DNA of 64,000 nucleotides, taken from positions 25,397,199 through 25,461,198 of the forward strand of contig BTPG01000008.1 in assembly GCA_036245525.1 (NCBI GenBank). The letters run 5' to 3'. The position numbers were made by a program, and so were the translations under genes. Shown here piece after piece: positions 1 through 11,719 of the stretch (its first letter is position 1; each line of letters begins with the position of its first letter). Under the pieces are notes generated by a model. The model saw only the letters and a program-made list of their open reading frames with translations, was not told where the DNA came from and made no database searches. Origin of the DNA: Semisulcospira habei. Lineage: Eukaryota; Mollusca; Gastropoda; Semisulcospiridae.

Positions 1-55
1 GGGCCAACAAGAGCCACTAGTTGACCGCTTCACTACCTGTTGATGTAAATCTTTG

Positions 56-274
56 TTAACCCATTCAGCCCTGACGCACTACAGCAGGAGATGGGTCGAC
101 CATGATAATTCAAGGGTAGTGCCAGATTAAGCTTGGCGTCTGTCTGCGCCAAGCTAATCTGGCACTACCCTTGAATTATCATGGTCGATCCGTCTCCTGC
201 AAGCAACTGGTGCATAGACGTTAGACGACGCCTGCAAAATTTGGGAAAGACGTGCATCGGGCTGAATGAGTTAA
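56..274. mobile_element. TTAA MITE, family 1 (219 bp)
   Basis: The element is bounded by TTAA (56-59 and 271-274) and has the termini TTAACCCATTCAGCCC and GGGCTGAATGAGTTAA. Its centre is a near-perfect hairpin (about 95-206) whose arms carry GACCATGATAATTCAAGGG and the reverse complement. The TTAA target is the piggyBac-type signature. No coding capacity is present. Confidence 0.75.
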
Positions 275-463
275 CCTTTTCCATCCTGATGCACCCATTG
301 CTTGAAATAAAGTTGACTACAGTAGTTCGAGTGGAGCCAGAATAGCTTCGTGCCTGAGGCGTTCAGCTATTTTGGCACCAACCTTGAATTAAAATGGTTG
401 ATCGGTTTCCTAATCTGAATGTAGGACAATAAGCAAATTTAAAAATCGTTTGTAATGGGTTAA
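271..463. mobile_element. TTAA MITE, family 2, directly abutting the previous copy
   Basis: The termini are TTAACCTTTTCCATCCTGA (271) and ATGGGTTAA (463). The central arms carry GAGCCAGAATAGCTTC and a diverged complement (CAGCTATTTTGGCACC). The left TTAA is shared with the right TTAA of the family-1 copy, so two elements lie back to back. Bases 464-891 have no gene or repeat I can support, apart from a weak hairpin of the CATGAGCCCC type near 535-575. Confidence 0.65.
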
Positions 464-891
464 TTCAACAGCAGAGAGCCCTATCCAACCCAGCAACATG
501 GATTTAAAGTGATGTAGCCAACAGGCATAGTTCCGCATGAGCCCCCGCAACTGTGAGGGTTCATCAGGATCTATTCATCTTGCATTAGATGGTATTCATT
601 TTCGACAGCAGTCAGGGGGTTGAATGAGCCTCATGAGTCTGTGTAATTTGTGCAGTTTTGCGATAGGGTGATGTTCCCAATCCCAAACATGGAACTTGAA
701 GGTGTTAAAACACCACCATGATTTGTGAGATAGGCACTGAATCAAATAAAATCCTTCTCATTTGTCATGGCACAATTCAGTGCAGGACTTCTAAGGCAAC
801 TATAAATGAACAATGGATAAAGCTGCTAAAGCTTTGTTTAATAGTTAATTTTAATGCACGGTTTGTGTGTTTAATTTAGTTTCAATTTCAG

Positions 892-1003
892 AGCAAGAAC
901 AAGCAAGGAGAAAGAATGACAACATAACACCAATAGCCCTGCTAGTGTCCGTGACACTGTGTCTAATCATTCTCATCGTCTTCATCACATTTGTCTTCCT
1001 GAG
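892..1003 (+). CDS. BMPR1: BMPR1 transmembrane exon
   Basis: The acceptor is TTTCAG at 886-891 and the donor is GTGAGT at 1004. The exon enters with two bases of a split codon and leaves with two (AG). It reads a short charged, Asn-containing stretch, then the hydrophobic run PIALLVSVTLCLIILIVFI and further FVFL, ending at an Arg. That is one membrane-spanning helix followed by a positive stop-transfer. It precedes the GS exon, as in type I TGF-beta family receptors. No exon for the cysteine-rich ectodomain is seen in bases 1-891. Confidence 0.82.
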
Positions 1004-1250
1004 GTGAGTTTTTTTCATAGGTACAAAATAGAAAATTGTGTAATTTCTAGATGTCTTGTGCAGTCAGCACAACTTTAAAGACCAATAATGTAAAATAAAT
1101 GACAAATTGGAAAGTCCAGATTTGTGTAAGTTGAAACTAGAATTGGAACTTTTTATTATTCTAGTTTTGAATTACACAATGTTAAACTGTAATCTTTTTG
1201 TGTTTCTTACTGATTTGTTACTGCTCACATCAGATTGACATTGTTTTTCA

Positions 1251-1965
1251 GCTCATGTGTGAGAGCAAGAGTGAGTCCATGTAAAGGGCCATCTGTCTGG
1301 CGTCTATGGTAAACTTTAACGTTGGAATTTTCTCAGAGGCTATTCAAGCCGCAGACTTCGAACTTTGGCCCAAGGGTACTCTGTGTTAAAATCTTTCTAA
1401 ACATACCAATTTCAGTGACCTCTCAAAGGTAAAGGTCACAGGGTATCCAGAAAGGGTTCAAAAAAAAAAAAAACATATTTTGACACAAATTGTATCTCCA
1501 CAAATGCTATAATCATATTCAACTTCAAACCCAAACTTGGTACAGAGATTCCTGATGGTAAGAACTTTCTATGCATACTAATTTGGATGACCCCTCAGAA
1601 CTTCCAGGGTTGCAGGTCGCAAATGTGTGAAAAATGCCAGTTTTTGATAGAATTGTAGTTTTTATAAAAGTTTTGGCCAACTTTTCAGACAGATTTATAA
1701 GACTAATTTAATGGTCCCATCGCAAAGGTCAAGGGTAAGGGGGGGGGGGGGGGGTTCAGAAAGGGGTCCAAAATGGCTGTATTTTGAAATTATTTTGACA
1801 AAAGCTATTTTTCCTCAAATACTGTTTAAAACTTCAAACCCAAACTTGGTATCTATAGATACCTGATGATAAGGCCTTTCTATGCATACTAATTTGGATG
1901 ACCCCTCGGAAAGGTCAAGGGTCACAGGAGGTTGGCAAGTGTGTGAAAAAGCACGCGCTTTGACT
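1251..1965. repeat. dispersed repeat with internal tandem units (copy 1)
   Basis: The repeat starts at GCTCATGTGTGAGAGC and contains the same core as the copy at 54179-55311: GGTAAACTTTAA followed by repeated blocks that include CTTCAAACCCAAACTTGG, GATACCTGATG, CTATGCATACTAATTTGG and AAGGTCAAGGGTCAC. At least two full blocks are seen (near 1521 and 1832). A poly(G) run lies at 1740-1754. The right terminus is not clear. No ORF is supported. Confidence 0.6.
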
Positions 1966-2225
1966 TCCAGCTTTGATGTATTACATGAGACGCTGCAGTA
2001 GCCATGAAACACAACTGCACATCGGTGATTAGGGAAGAAACACTTCATTAGGATGGATCAACAATGAGTATGATAGTTAAAGAGTGGAGCCAGGCTAGCT
2101 CGGCACCTGGAGGCTGTTCTGGCTGTGTCTTTGAAATATTAATATTAGTATTGTAGCTGATTTGATTTTAATGTAGTTCTCATTGTGCAACTCCCAATGT
2201 TTCTATCTATCTATCTATCTATATA

Positions 2226-2704
2226 CCGTAGTCTTGTCGACCGTTGGGGCACCACTGATGACTTGGCAACCAGCTCCCTCCATTCCTCTCTGTTCTCTGC
2301 CATTCTTAGCGTATCACCCAGCCTCAGTCCTGTCCACTCTGAGATATTGTCCTCCCATCTTTTCCTCTGTCTTCCTCTCCTTCATCCTTCTTGCATAGTG
2401 CCTTGCAGGACTGCTGAACAAGTGACATGCCCATACCACTTAAGTTTGCGTTTTTTCACAAAGGCTAATAGGTTTTCATAGGGCCGGATGGCTTGCCTGA
2501 TTCTGCTTCCCACTTCCTCGTTCGTGATGTGATCTCTGTATGGAATGCCAAGCAGCCTTCGAAAACATTTCATTTCAGTGGCTTGTATCCTCCTTTCAAG
2601 GTCTGCTGTGAGGGTCCATGACTCGCAGGCATACAAGAACACTGAGATGACTAAGGAGCGCATGAGTCTGATCTTGGAGCAGAGCGTGATGTTTCTGTGT
2701 TTCC
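2226..2704 (-). pseudogene. LINE B C-terminal region (post-RT)
   Basis: The minus-strand reading carries KTIWKHRNITLCSKIRLMRS, FLYACESWTLTADLERRIQA, CFRRLLGIPYRDHITNEEV and KRKLKWYGHV. This is the conserved region after the RT palm in APE-type LINEs of the CFDP2-like kind. Below about 2400 the frame breaks, but GRR-type basic residues and a protein end close to the (TAGA)n tail remain recognisable. It belongs to the same element as the RT at 6002-6986. Confidence 0.8.
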
Positions 2705-2716
2705 ATATGGTCTTCA

Positions 2717-5700
2717 CCTCGCGCTGGGAATATATGGCGTTGAGGCGCGTCCCCTGGGTGGTGGATAGGGGGTCCTTCGCGAGAGGGGTGCACTGAATGA
2801 AATAAGGTGCCATGAACCAACATGGTCTAAGGGAAGGTGACCCTGACAGAAAACCCCTGGTCCTCCTAGTAAGGGGGTTGGGCGTGGGGGTAGCTTCCCC
2901 ACCCTGCAAAAAAGGAAATAGCTACAAAAACGCTGACAAAAAGACAAATGGTAATTCCTTTCCTGGAGGAGGAAGGTTCTTCTACCAGAAGATTTATGAC
3001 GTCATGTGGTGAAAGCCGGAAGTCTTCGGAAGCCACAGGACCGAGCCACCTCTCTCTATCCAGGGACACAACCATGGGCACATGGAACGTCAAGACCATG
3101 TACCAGAGCGGCAAGGCTGCCCAGATAGCAGCGGAAATGCAAAAGTACAACCTTTCCCTGCTAGGTATCAGTGAAGCCAGATGGACGCAGTCTGGCCAGA
3201 AAAGGCTGTTAAGTGGGGAGATGATTCTGTATTCAGGTCATGAAGAGGAGAATGCCCCCCATACAGAAGGAGTAGCATTCATGGTGTCACCAATGGCACA
3301 GAGAGCACTGATGGGCTGGGAACCTCTTGGGCCAAGAATTATCACAGCAGCCTTTGCTTTAGAACCAAGAAAAAGCTCAAGCTGAACGTCATCCAGTGTT
3401 ATGCGCCCACCAATGACAGTGACGAGGAAGAGAAACAAGAGTTCTACGACCGACTCCAGAGTGCTGTGGACAAATGTGCGGAGCGAGACATCACCATTGT
3501 CATGGGCGATTTTAATGCCAAAATAGGGGAGAACAACACCGGATACGAAGAGGTGATGGGGAGACAGGGACTAGGGGAGATGAGTGAGAACGGGGAGAGG
3601 TTTGTAGACTTTTGTGCTCTGAATAGACTTGTCATTGGAGACAGCATCTTCCCACACAGAAGAATACACAAAGCAACTTGGGTCTCACCTGACCATACTA
3701 CAGAGAACCAAATAGACCATATTATCTGCATTAGCAAGAAATTTAGAAGATCCCTTCAAGATGTTTGAGTGAGGAGGGGAGCAGATGTCGCCTCAGACCA
3801 CCATCTGCTTACCTTAAGAATGAAGCTCAAGTTAAAGAAAAGCCGCACAGAGACAACAAGAAGACAGCGCTAGAATGTAGGCCTCCTGAGATAGACTGGA
3901 GTGAGAGAAGAGTTCAAACTGGTGCTGTCCAACCGGTTTCAAGCGTTACAGGAGTAAATGAAGAGGAGGCGGTCACCACAGAGCAGCAGTGTAAGGCAGT
4001 TAGAGAGGCGCAGAACTCGACCTGCAAAGACACTGTAGTGTTCAGGAAACACCATCACAAGGACTAGCTGTCGACACAGACCTTGAAGAAGATAGAAGTG
4101 AGGAAGCAGAAGAAAGCAGTTGTCAACAAAAGTCGCACAAGAGCACCCAAAGCAAGGGCACAGGAGGAATACTCGGAAGCCAACCGCGAGGTGAAGAGGA
4201 GTATCAGGGCAGACAAGAGGGCCTACACAGACAGCCTGGCAGAAAAGGCAGCAGGCAGCAGCAACATGAAACAGCTCTACGACATTACCAGAAGATTGTC
4301 GGGCAAGTATGGCCATACAGAAAGACCAGTAAAAGACAAAGAAGGCAAGCCTATTGCAGACAGAGCAGACCAGCTCGACAGATGGGCCAAATATTTTGAT
4401 GAGTTACTGAACAGACCCAGCCCACCCGACCCTCCAGACATCCAGCCAGCAGAGAACGACCTACCCATCAGCTGTGACAGACCCAGCCGGGAAGAGATCA
4501 GAAAAGCAGTGGCATTTTTGAAGAACGGCAAAGCAGCAGGGCCAGATGGCATCCCAGCGGAGTCTCTGAAAGCAGACCTAGAGACAACAGTAGAGATGCT
4601 GTACCCACTGTTTGGAAAGATCTGGGAAGAGGAGGTGATGCCGGCTGACTGGAAGGAGGGGTACCTAATCAAGCTTCCCAAGAAAGGCGACCTCAGCAAG
4701 TGTTCCAACTACAGCGGAATCACCTTGCTGTCAGTACCAGGAAAGGTCTTCAACAGGATCATCCTGGAGAGAATGAAGAGCTCCGTTGACCCCCAGCTGC
4801 GAGACCAGCAAGCAGGATTCAGGAAGAACCGATCATGTACAGACCAGATCGCCACTCTTCGCATCATCGTGGAACAGTCTCTGGAGTGGAGCTCCCCGCT
4901 GTACGTCAACTTTGTGGATTACGAGAAAGCATTTGACAGCGTGGACCGAGAGACTCTGTGGAAACTCCTACGACACTACGGTGTACCCACAAAGCTCGTC
5001 CGCCTGATCAAGAGCAGCTACGATGGCATGACATGTCGCGTGATCCACGAAGGGCAGTTCACCAGGGAGCTCCAGGTCAGAACCGGTGTCAGGTAGGGGT
5101 GTCTGCTGTCTCTGTTCCTCTTCCTACTGGGTCATGAAGAGTACCACAGAGCACAGACGAAGTGGAATACAGTGGACACTGTGGACACAGCTTGACGACC
5201 TCGATTTTGCAGACGACTTGGCATTACTGTCCCACACTCATCAACAAATGCAGGACAAGACCACGAGGCTTGCTGACATCTCGTCCCAAGTGGGCATCAC
5301 CATCCACAAACAGAAAACAAAGACAATGAGGCTGAACGCAACCAGGGAAGAACCAGTCTTTCTTGCTGGCTCCCCATTGGAGGAGGTGGAGTCCTTCACC
5401 TATCTCGGGAGCATCATAGACAAAAAAGGTGGCACTGATGCAGATGTCAGAGCACGAATCGGTAAAGCCAGAGCAGCCTTTCTCCAGTTGAAAAAAGTGT
5501 GGAGTTCCAGAGAGCTGTCACAGCACACCAAAGTCCGGATTTTCAACTCCAACGTAAGAGCAGTTCTCCTATATGGAGCAGAGACTTGGAGATTGACAAA
5601 AACCACAGTTAACAGTCTTCATAAACAGTTGCCTTAGAAGAATTTTTAAAATCCACTGGCCAGAGAAGATCAGCAACATCAGACTCTGGGAGAGAACAGA

Positions 5701-5989
5701 ACAGATAACAGCAGAGAATGAAATTGGGCAAAGAAGATGGGGATGGATTGGTCACAGTCTGAGAAAGCCAGCTTCCAGTATCACTAGGCAGGCATTGTCA
5801 TGGAACCCCCAGGGAAAGAGGAAAAGAGGTAGGCCGAGAAACTCCTGGCGTCGAGACCTCTAAGCAGACATCAAGAGACTGGGAACCACCTGGAGTAAAA
5901 TCGAAGGAGAAGCACAGGACAGGAGTCGCTGGAGGTCTCTCGTCGACGGCCTATACCCGGGTAGGGGTGACAGGTGTAAGTAAGTAAGT
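2717..5989 (+). mobile_element. LINE A copy 1: full-length but mutated compact non-LTR retrotransposon
   Basis: The element starts at CCTCGCGCTGGGA and ends in (TAAG)n. It is flanked by a 12-bp target site duplication ATATGGTCTTCA (2705-2716 and 5990-6001) and sits inside LINE B. Copy 2 (30973-34273) begins at exactly the same base, so both are full length (about 3.3 kb). A single ORF of about 1000 codons with AP endonuclease then RT, a short 5' UTR and a simple-repeat tail fit the compact RTE-like layout. The clade is inferred. Confidence 0.88.
2948..5980 (+). pseudogene. LINE A copy 1 endonuclease-reverse transcriptase ORF, broken
   Basis: The endonuclease part (2948-3385, then 3466-3768) has GTWNVKTMYQSGK, QCYAP, MGDFNAKIG and SDHHLL. 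The RT part (4083-5096 and 5086-5637) has GKAAGPDGIPAESL, NFVDYEKAFDSVD and LDFADDLALL. Compared with copy 2 there is a frameshift near 3355, further frame breaks around 3585-3765, a TGA near 3765, a missing AEAE-type segment near 4240, CAG to TAG in VRQG at 5094, and a short deletion after CLLS. It cannot encode a full protein. Confidence 0.9.
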
Positions 5990-6001
5990 ATATGGTCTTC
6001 A

Positions 6002-7187
6002 ATCTTGTCAGTGCTGTTGTCTACGCATTCCTGGACAGTATTTCTGGTTTTGATCCCTCATCTGTCACAATGGCTCCTAAGTATTTGAATTTATTTACTG
6101 TTTCTAGTTTTTGGCTTCCAATCACGACGTCAGTGTCAATGCCACTGGTGTTATTTGTCATCAGTTTGGTCTTCTCTGCACTGATTTCCATCCCATACGC
6201 AATGGCTGTACTGTCCAGCTTTTCCACCAGCTGAGATAGCTGCTTTTCTGTTCCTGCAAGGCCATCAATGTCGTCTGCAAAGCGCAAGTTCGTGATTGTT
6301 CTACCTGCAATACTGACAATTCCTTCATGATCTTTCAGAGCGTCTGTCATGATTCTTTCCAGGAAGATGTTGAAAAGAGTAGGTGAGAGCAAGCAGCCTT
6401 GTCTGACTCCGACTGTAGTCCTAAACCAGTTTCCTATTTTGCCGTTGAAGCAGACTGCGCTAGTGGCCTTGTTGTAACGGTTTGCTAAGACTTTGATCAG
6501 GTTGGCATTGATGTTGTATAGCTTCATGGTGGACCAAAGGGCTGCATGCCACACCCTGTCAAACGCTTTCTTAAAATCCACAAAGACATGATAGAGGTCT
6601 TGCTGGTGCTGGAGGTACCTCTCACATAGAACTCTCAGGTTGAAGATCTGCTCAGTTGTGCTGCGCCCTGGTCTGAAGCCTGCCTGTTCCTCAGCTACGA
6701 TTTCCTCTGCCTGTGGCTTCAGCCTGTTCAGTAGGACCTTTAACATGACTTTGCTTGGGTGGCATATAAGACTGATCGAGCGATAATTCTGGCATTGATG
6801 TAAGTTGCCTTTTTGGGGGAGAGTTGTTATAAGTGATTGGGTCCATGGTGCGGGCCAATCCCCTGACTGCCAGATCTTATTGCAGATTGTTAGTAAGGCG
6901 CTTATCATGTCTTCTCCTCCTTCTTGGACTAGTTTTGCAGGGATGTTGTCTGCTCCTGCTGACTTCCCTTTCTTCAGCGACTTCACTGCAGCCTCTGCTT
7001 CTTCTCAGAGGATGGGATAGTTGCCATTGTTGGTCACGGGTGGGTTGACAAGTATGCCCAGGTCCCCTGTAGCTCGATGTTTGTACAAATCTGAGCAGGA
7101 CTCTGTCCATCTCTTCAGTATGTCTTGGTCTTCCGTAAGACAGTTCCCTTCACTGTCTTGAATGATCGAGGAGCGTCCTTCTTTCAT
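6002..7187 (-). pseudogene. LINE B reverse transcriptase
   Basis: The largest open piece (6021-6986) encodes about 321 residues: KGKSAGADNIPAKLV (RT block 0/1), FRPGRSTTEQIFNLR, VFVDFKKAFDRVWH (motif A), TVGVRQGCLLSPTLFNIFLE (motif B), NLRFADDIDG (motif C, catalytic FADD) and MEISAEKTKLM (motif D). Upstream, 7005-7187 reads a linker with DQDILKRWTESCSDLYKHRA. A TAG follows SRNA near 6021, just before the LINE A insertion. The protein is broken and no longer functional. Confidence 0.88.
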
Positions 7188-7331
7188 CAGCTGGTATGCT
7201 TTTTTGCTATTATTTTTGTTCAGATTTTCTTCTACGTGTTTACACTAATCTTCAATCCACTTATTCTTTGCCTTTTTCATGCTTTTCTTGATATCCTGGT
7301 TAATTTCCATGTATTGTTTAGCTCCTTCTAC

Positions 7332-7863
7332 CTATGATTTCTTTTTCTTTAATTCCCGACTTTTGTCAAATAGAACAAAGATGTCAGCTGTAACCCAAGG
7401 TTTCTTTGCTTGTTGGTGTTTGCCAAGGATCTCACTGGCTGTTTGGGTTACAGCAGTGTTAAATGTGTCGATTAGTGTGTCCACATCCGTGTCTTCTGCA
7501 CCTAGAAGTAGCAGTGGCGCGAATTTTCTTCCTATCTTTGCCTGGACGGCTTCCGCTACCTCTGGGTCTTTCAGTTTCTCGAGGTCAAACTTGATTCTAG
7601 TGGGACCCTGCTTGTTGACCTTCTTTAGGCGGAGTCGGAAGGTCATCATCACTAAGTCATGGTCGCTTCCAATGTCTGCTCCTGGAAAACTTCTTGTCTT
7701 GGCAATGTTCACACTGGTTTGGAAGCGTCTCTTCACCATGATGTAATCAATTTGGTTATGGTGCTCTCCGTTCGGGCTGTGCCATGTCCACCTTCTGGAT
7801 ACTTTGTGTGGGCCAAACGTGTTCATCAGCTTTAGTCATTTGAGCTGGCAAATTCCAGGAGCC
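7332..7863 (-). pseudogene. LINE B endonuclease C-terminal half and linker
   Basis: The minus-strand reading gives NTFGPHKVSRRWTWHSPNG, HNQIDYIMVKRRF and DIGSDHDLVMMTF, the last containing the SDH motif of the APE endonuclease. It then gives a linker ending GKHQQAKKPWVTADIF and a Lys-rich run. It continues upstream through LRLLEFASSND, with a small frameshift near 7830, up to the TTAA insertion point. Confidence 0.82.
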
Positions 7864-8232
7864 TTAACATTTTGCCACTGTAGTCTGCCAGCTAGGTTTT
7901 TCCCCCTGAGCGTATGCCTTACTTTGGCTCACTTCCCTGCTACCAAAGTAATTTTGACACATTTTCATTGGCCTTGTCCGTTGTAAAAATCTTATCATAC
8001 CCCAACATATTTGGTATCAGTGGAAAAAGCAATTCAAGGTGAACTCATAGACACAATGCGGAAGAAAATATTTTGTATTGTTAAGATTCTACAGGTGTAT
8101 AAAGAAGATAGGGTAAGAAGCCAAAAATCAAAAACAGATTTGCACTGGGTTCTGAAAACATGCTGTTAGTGTATTAGTTATCGACAGTGTGAAAAATTCA
8201 TTTTTCTCTAAAAGGTATTTTTTCGAAAAATA

Positions 8233-8407
8233 ATTACCGATGACATGACTTTGTGGAAGTGTCTACAACTTACTCAATTCTAGCCTAAGAACCCATTGTG
8301 TTACCACACAACCCGGGAGGCACTCGGGGAACCCCCCAGAGGGGCCGAGAGTTGTCTCCCATTCCTGCCCATCCGGTTCCGAGTCACGTGGTGACCAACC
8401 AGTCAGG
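8233..8407 (+). repeat. DIRS A inverted terminal repeat, low-coordinate copy
   Basis: The repeat starts ATTACCGATGACATGACTTT and includes TTCTAGCCTAAGAACCC and CCGGTTCCGAGTCACGTGG. It is the reverse complement, with few differences, of 14527-14699. Confidence 0.85.
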
Positions 8408-8454
8408 ATACTTAGCTCACCAGCGGCAAGCGGGGCAGGTGGGAGGGTCATCCG

Positions 8455-8552
8455 AGTCATGTCATCGGTAAGTATTTTTCGAAAAAATACCTTTTAGAGA
8501 AAAATGAATTTGTTTCTTCAAAAACATTACCGATGACATGACTTTGTGGAAG
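8455..8552. repeat. DIRS A internal complementary region
   Basis: The sequence joins the complement of one terminus (CATCGGTAAGTATTTTTCG, then AGAGAAAAATGAATT) to the complement of the other (TGTTTCTTCAAAAACATT, then ACCGATGACATGAC). In DIRS elements this region is thought to template closure of the circular replication intermediate. Confidence 0.85.
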
Positions 8553-8640
8553 AATAGCGAACAGGAGGAGGGTGCCGCACCCAATCCCCCCCCCATAGGG
8601 CCAATAGGGCCCCTCCTCACTGCCGCCACTCCCCCACTCC

Positions 8641-9870
8641 CTAGTTAGGTGCGTACCTACGGTCCGGCGCTGGGAGGGAGTGTTGCGCCGCAGTGATGTC
8701 CCCCACCAGAGCGAGGTTGTCTCGTTGGCCTACCAGATCCTGGAGGTAGAAGCGGGCGTAGGTTGATTCTGCCTGCCAGCCCGCAGCAGCCACGATGTCT
8801 TTGACAGTGCAGTTCCGGTTGAACGCGACGCTCTTGGCCATGGCGCGTACTTCGTGTGCACGTATCTTTAGCCTCTTCGCTCCCTGTGGGGAGAGATCCA
8901 TGTAGGCTGAGCGTATGACCCAGCGTAGCCAGGAAGATATCGTCTGGGCTGTGATGTCAGCTCTGCCAAGTTTTAACGGCAGAAAGAGGCGTGAGCGTCC
9001 TCTCCGGACGGCTTTGGTTCGGTTGCAGGTATACGCGTAGGGCTCGCACAGGATCTTGGTGCCTGGTCTCCTGGGGGAAGTTTGTCCCACGCAGCGGCCG
9101 TTAGGTGATCACCTGTGGCGCAGTCAAAGGAGACCTGGTCTTGGCAATGAAGGCATGGGTCCGTCACCAACTGTACGGAACGATCCGCTCTAAACTGCAG
9201 GCAGGCAGGGCGCGCTGAGAGCGCGTGTAGCTCGCTAACTCGGGCCGCGGTGGCAAGCGCCAGTAGAAAGCATGTCTTACGAGTCTCATCTGCAAGGCGG
9301 GCCAGCGGCAGTGGTTCGAATCGGGCCGAATTCAGCCAAGTCAGCACCCAGGGTAGGTCCCAGCGAGGAATGAGCGAACGGGGTACTGGACGCTGTAGGC
9401 CGAAGTGAGTGAGAGTCATACGTCATAAGGTCAGCCAGGTCTTTACAGGCGCCGGGGTCTGCGCGGCCGAGGTGTCAGTAGGTGTCGGCAATCATGGACA
9501 AGTAGCCCCTGATGGTGATCGGGGCCAATCCTTGGTCTCCGAAGAGCCAGAGGAAGAAGTCAGCGAGCTGGGGGTTAGACAGATCGGTGGGGGAGAGATG
9601 CCGGTCGTCGCACCAGGAGCACAGTACTCGCCGTTTTCCCTCGTAGACGCGACGGGTCGAGGACTTACGGGCTGTAGCGATAGCTTCCACTGCTGCACTC
9701 GAGAAGCCTCTAGTGGCGAGGGCTTGCCGCACAACCTCCAGGCGTGTAGGAGTAGGCGCTCCGGGCACGGGTGGGACAGCGACTGTCGCGGTTGCTTGAG
9801 CATAGTGCGGGGCGTGGGGAGTAGCAGTGGGGGGTGCGTGGTGAGGCTGAGAAGGTCGGTGGTCTAGGAC
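8641..9870 (-). pseudogene. DIRS A tyrosine recombinase, broken
   Basis: The minus-strand pieces give an N-terminal domain (RRVYEGKRRVLCSWC, LADFFLWLFGDQGLAPITIR), the catalytic domain start with RVSELHAL (first catalytic Arg), AHEVRAM (the His-x-x-Arg box) and STYARFYLQDL with the nucleophilic Tyr. Lesions are a TGA after MIADTY (near 9475), a frameshift near 9415 and another near 9110-9160. The protein would integrate circular DNA by a cut-and-join reaction, as in other DIRS elements. The N terminus overlaps the end of the RT/RNase H frame. Confidence 0.88.
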
Positions 9871-11704
9871 CGGGTCCAAGAGAACGGGGCGACCAGAAGG
9901 ATGACCGCGTTGCATCCCCTCAGCTTGAGGAGGTCTTTGGGAACGAGGACTGTCGGGGGGTAGGGGTAAGCGATGAGTCCGTCCCATGGAATGGAAAGGG
10001 CGTCGATTGCCCAGGCCAGAGGATCCGGGATCGGGGGGACGAATAGGGGAAGTTGATGATTCCACCTCGTGGCGAATAGATCGACCATCAGGGTCTCCCA
10101 GTGGGCGCAGATCATCCGGAAGATATTCTGGCGTAAGGTCCATTCTGTATGTAATAACTGGCCGCGTCGGGAGAGCGAGTCCGCCAAAACATTCAGTCGG
10201 CCGGGGATGTGTCGCGCACTGAGGGAAAGTTTGCGGTCCTCGCACCAGCGCATCAGACGGTAGAGGAGCATGCACAGGTCGGGTGAGCGCGTCCCGCCCT
10301 GTTTCTGGATGTAGGCCACGACCGTCGCGTTGTCTCAGAGGACGAGCAGTTGCTGGCGCGTGAGTTGTTCCTCCCATACGACGAGGGCTTGCCACACCGC
10401 TTGCAGCTCCAACCAGTTGATGTGCTTGTCCGCGAACTCCGGGGGCCAGAGGCCGGACGACGTGAGAAACTGTGGAAGCAGGTGGGCTCCCCATCCAGCA
10501 CGACTCGCGTCGACACACAGGGAGAGATGAGGAGGCGGAGAGGACAGGGGGACTCCCGACGCCAGCCACGTCCTGTCGGTCCAACGCCGGAGATGGGGGC
10601 GTACGAGCAGGGACACGGGTACCATGGCGGTCAGGTCGCCTGAGGAGGGACGCCAGAGAAGCAGGAGGTGCAGCTGTAGCAGCCGGGCGTAGAGACGACT
10701 GAGGGGGAGTAGTTCCGCCGCGGCGTTGATCAACCCAACGAGCTGAAGCCAGACTCTGGCGGGCGCTGCATCCTGGTGGGCTATCTGGCCGGCTAGAGCG
10801 GTCAACTGCAGGATTCGTGGCTCCGGCAGACGCACCCTGTTGAGGTCGGTAGCGAACTCCATGCCCGTTGCCGAGATGAACGAATCGACGCGAGGGAGTG
10901 AGATCCGACTTGCCTGTGTTGACTAGGAATCCCAACCGAGATAACAGCCGCATCATCGCATCCCTGTTGGCTACTAGGGAGGCCTCCACTTGATTCCTCA
11001 GGAGAAGATCGTCGAGGTAGTTGGACGTCGGGCTGGACGACGACTGTCGCGCCTTGGCCACCACAGCGTCCATGATGCAGGTGAAGACCCAAGGGCTGAG
11101 GTTGAGACCGAATGGAAGAGCGCGAACTGGTAAACCACCCCGTCGCAGGCGAAGCGCAGGTATCTCCTGGACATCGGGTGCATGGGAACATGGAGGTAAG
11201 CGTCGGATAAGTCCAGACTGACCACGTAGTCCATGGGCTGCACGGCAGCCCGGAGGGCCCGGGCAGTTTCCATGCGGAAGGACGGGGCAGAGATAAGACG
11301 TTCAATGCAGAGAGGTCGATGACTGGACGCCACTTGCCGCCTGGTTTGGGGACTACGAAGAGTTGACTGTAAAACGCCGGGGTGTCCGTGTGGCGCACTA
11401 CCTCTGTGGCGTCCTTTAGCAGGAGAGTGGCGACTTCTCCGCGCAGAGCGTCGGCCTTGAGGTGGTCTGACGGGATCTCCGTCCACAGCGGAGCGCAGAG
11501 GCGGTGGGGAGCGGAAGGAGATCCAAAGGCCATCGGTAACGGTGTCCAGAATCCAGGGGTCGTCTGGCAACAGCAAGCGCCACTCCTTGCTGCAGAGAGC
11601 GAGCCTTCCGCTGACTGGAGACCCGGAAACGGCCGGCAGAGGCGGAAGCAGGGTAGAGTCAGGCGGCCTGCCCATGCCCTGGGCGACGGGCAGGTCGGGG
11701 CCAA
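9870..11704 (-). pseudogene. DIRS A reverse transcriptase / RNase H / methyltransferase-like region, broken
   Basis: The minus-strand pieces show FYSQLFVVPKPGGKWRPVID (RT block 1-2), MDYVVSLDLSDAYLHVPMHP (motif A), SNYLDDLLLRN (motif C), LCVDASRAGWGAHLLP (RNase H), AYIQKQGGTRSPDL and RHIPGRLNVLADSLSRRG. They continue into VDLFATRWNHQLPLFVPP, where DIRS1-like elements carry a Dam-like domain. At least four frame changes occur, and SDN of RNase H is lost to TGA near 10333. The gene is not functional. Confidence 0.88.
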
Positions 11705-11719
11705 GCGGGGGCAGGGGCG

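Noticed and set aside
2183..2481. small plus-strand ORFs with Ser/Leu-rich products
   Set aside because: They are antisense to the LINE B C terminus, and the (TATC) start is the LINE B tail.
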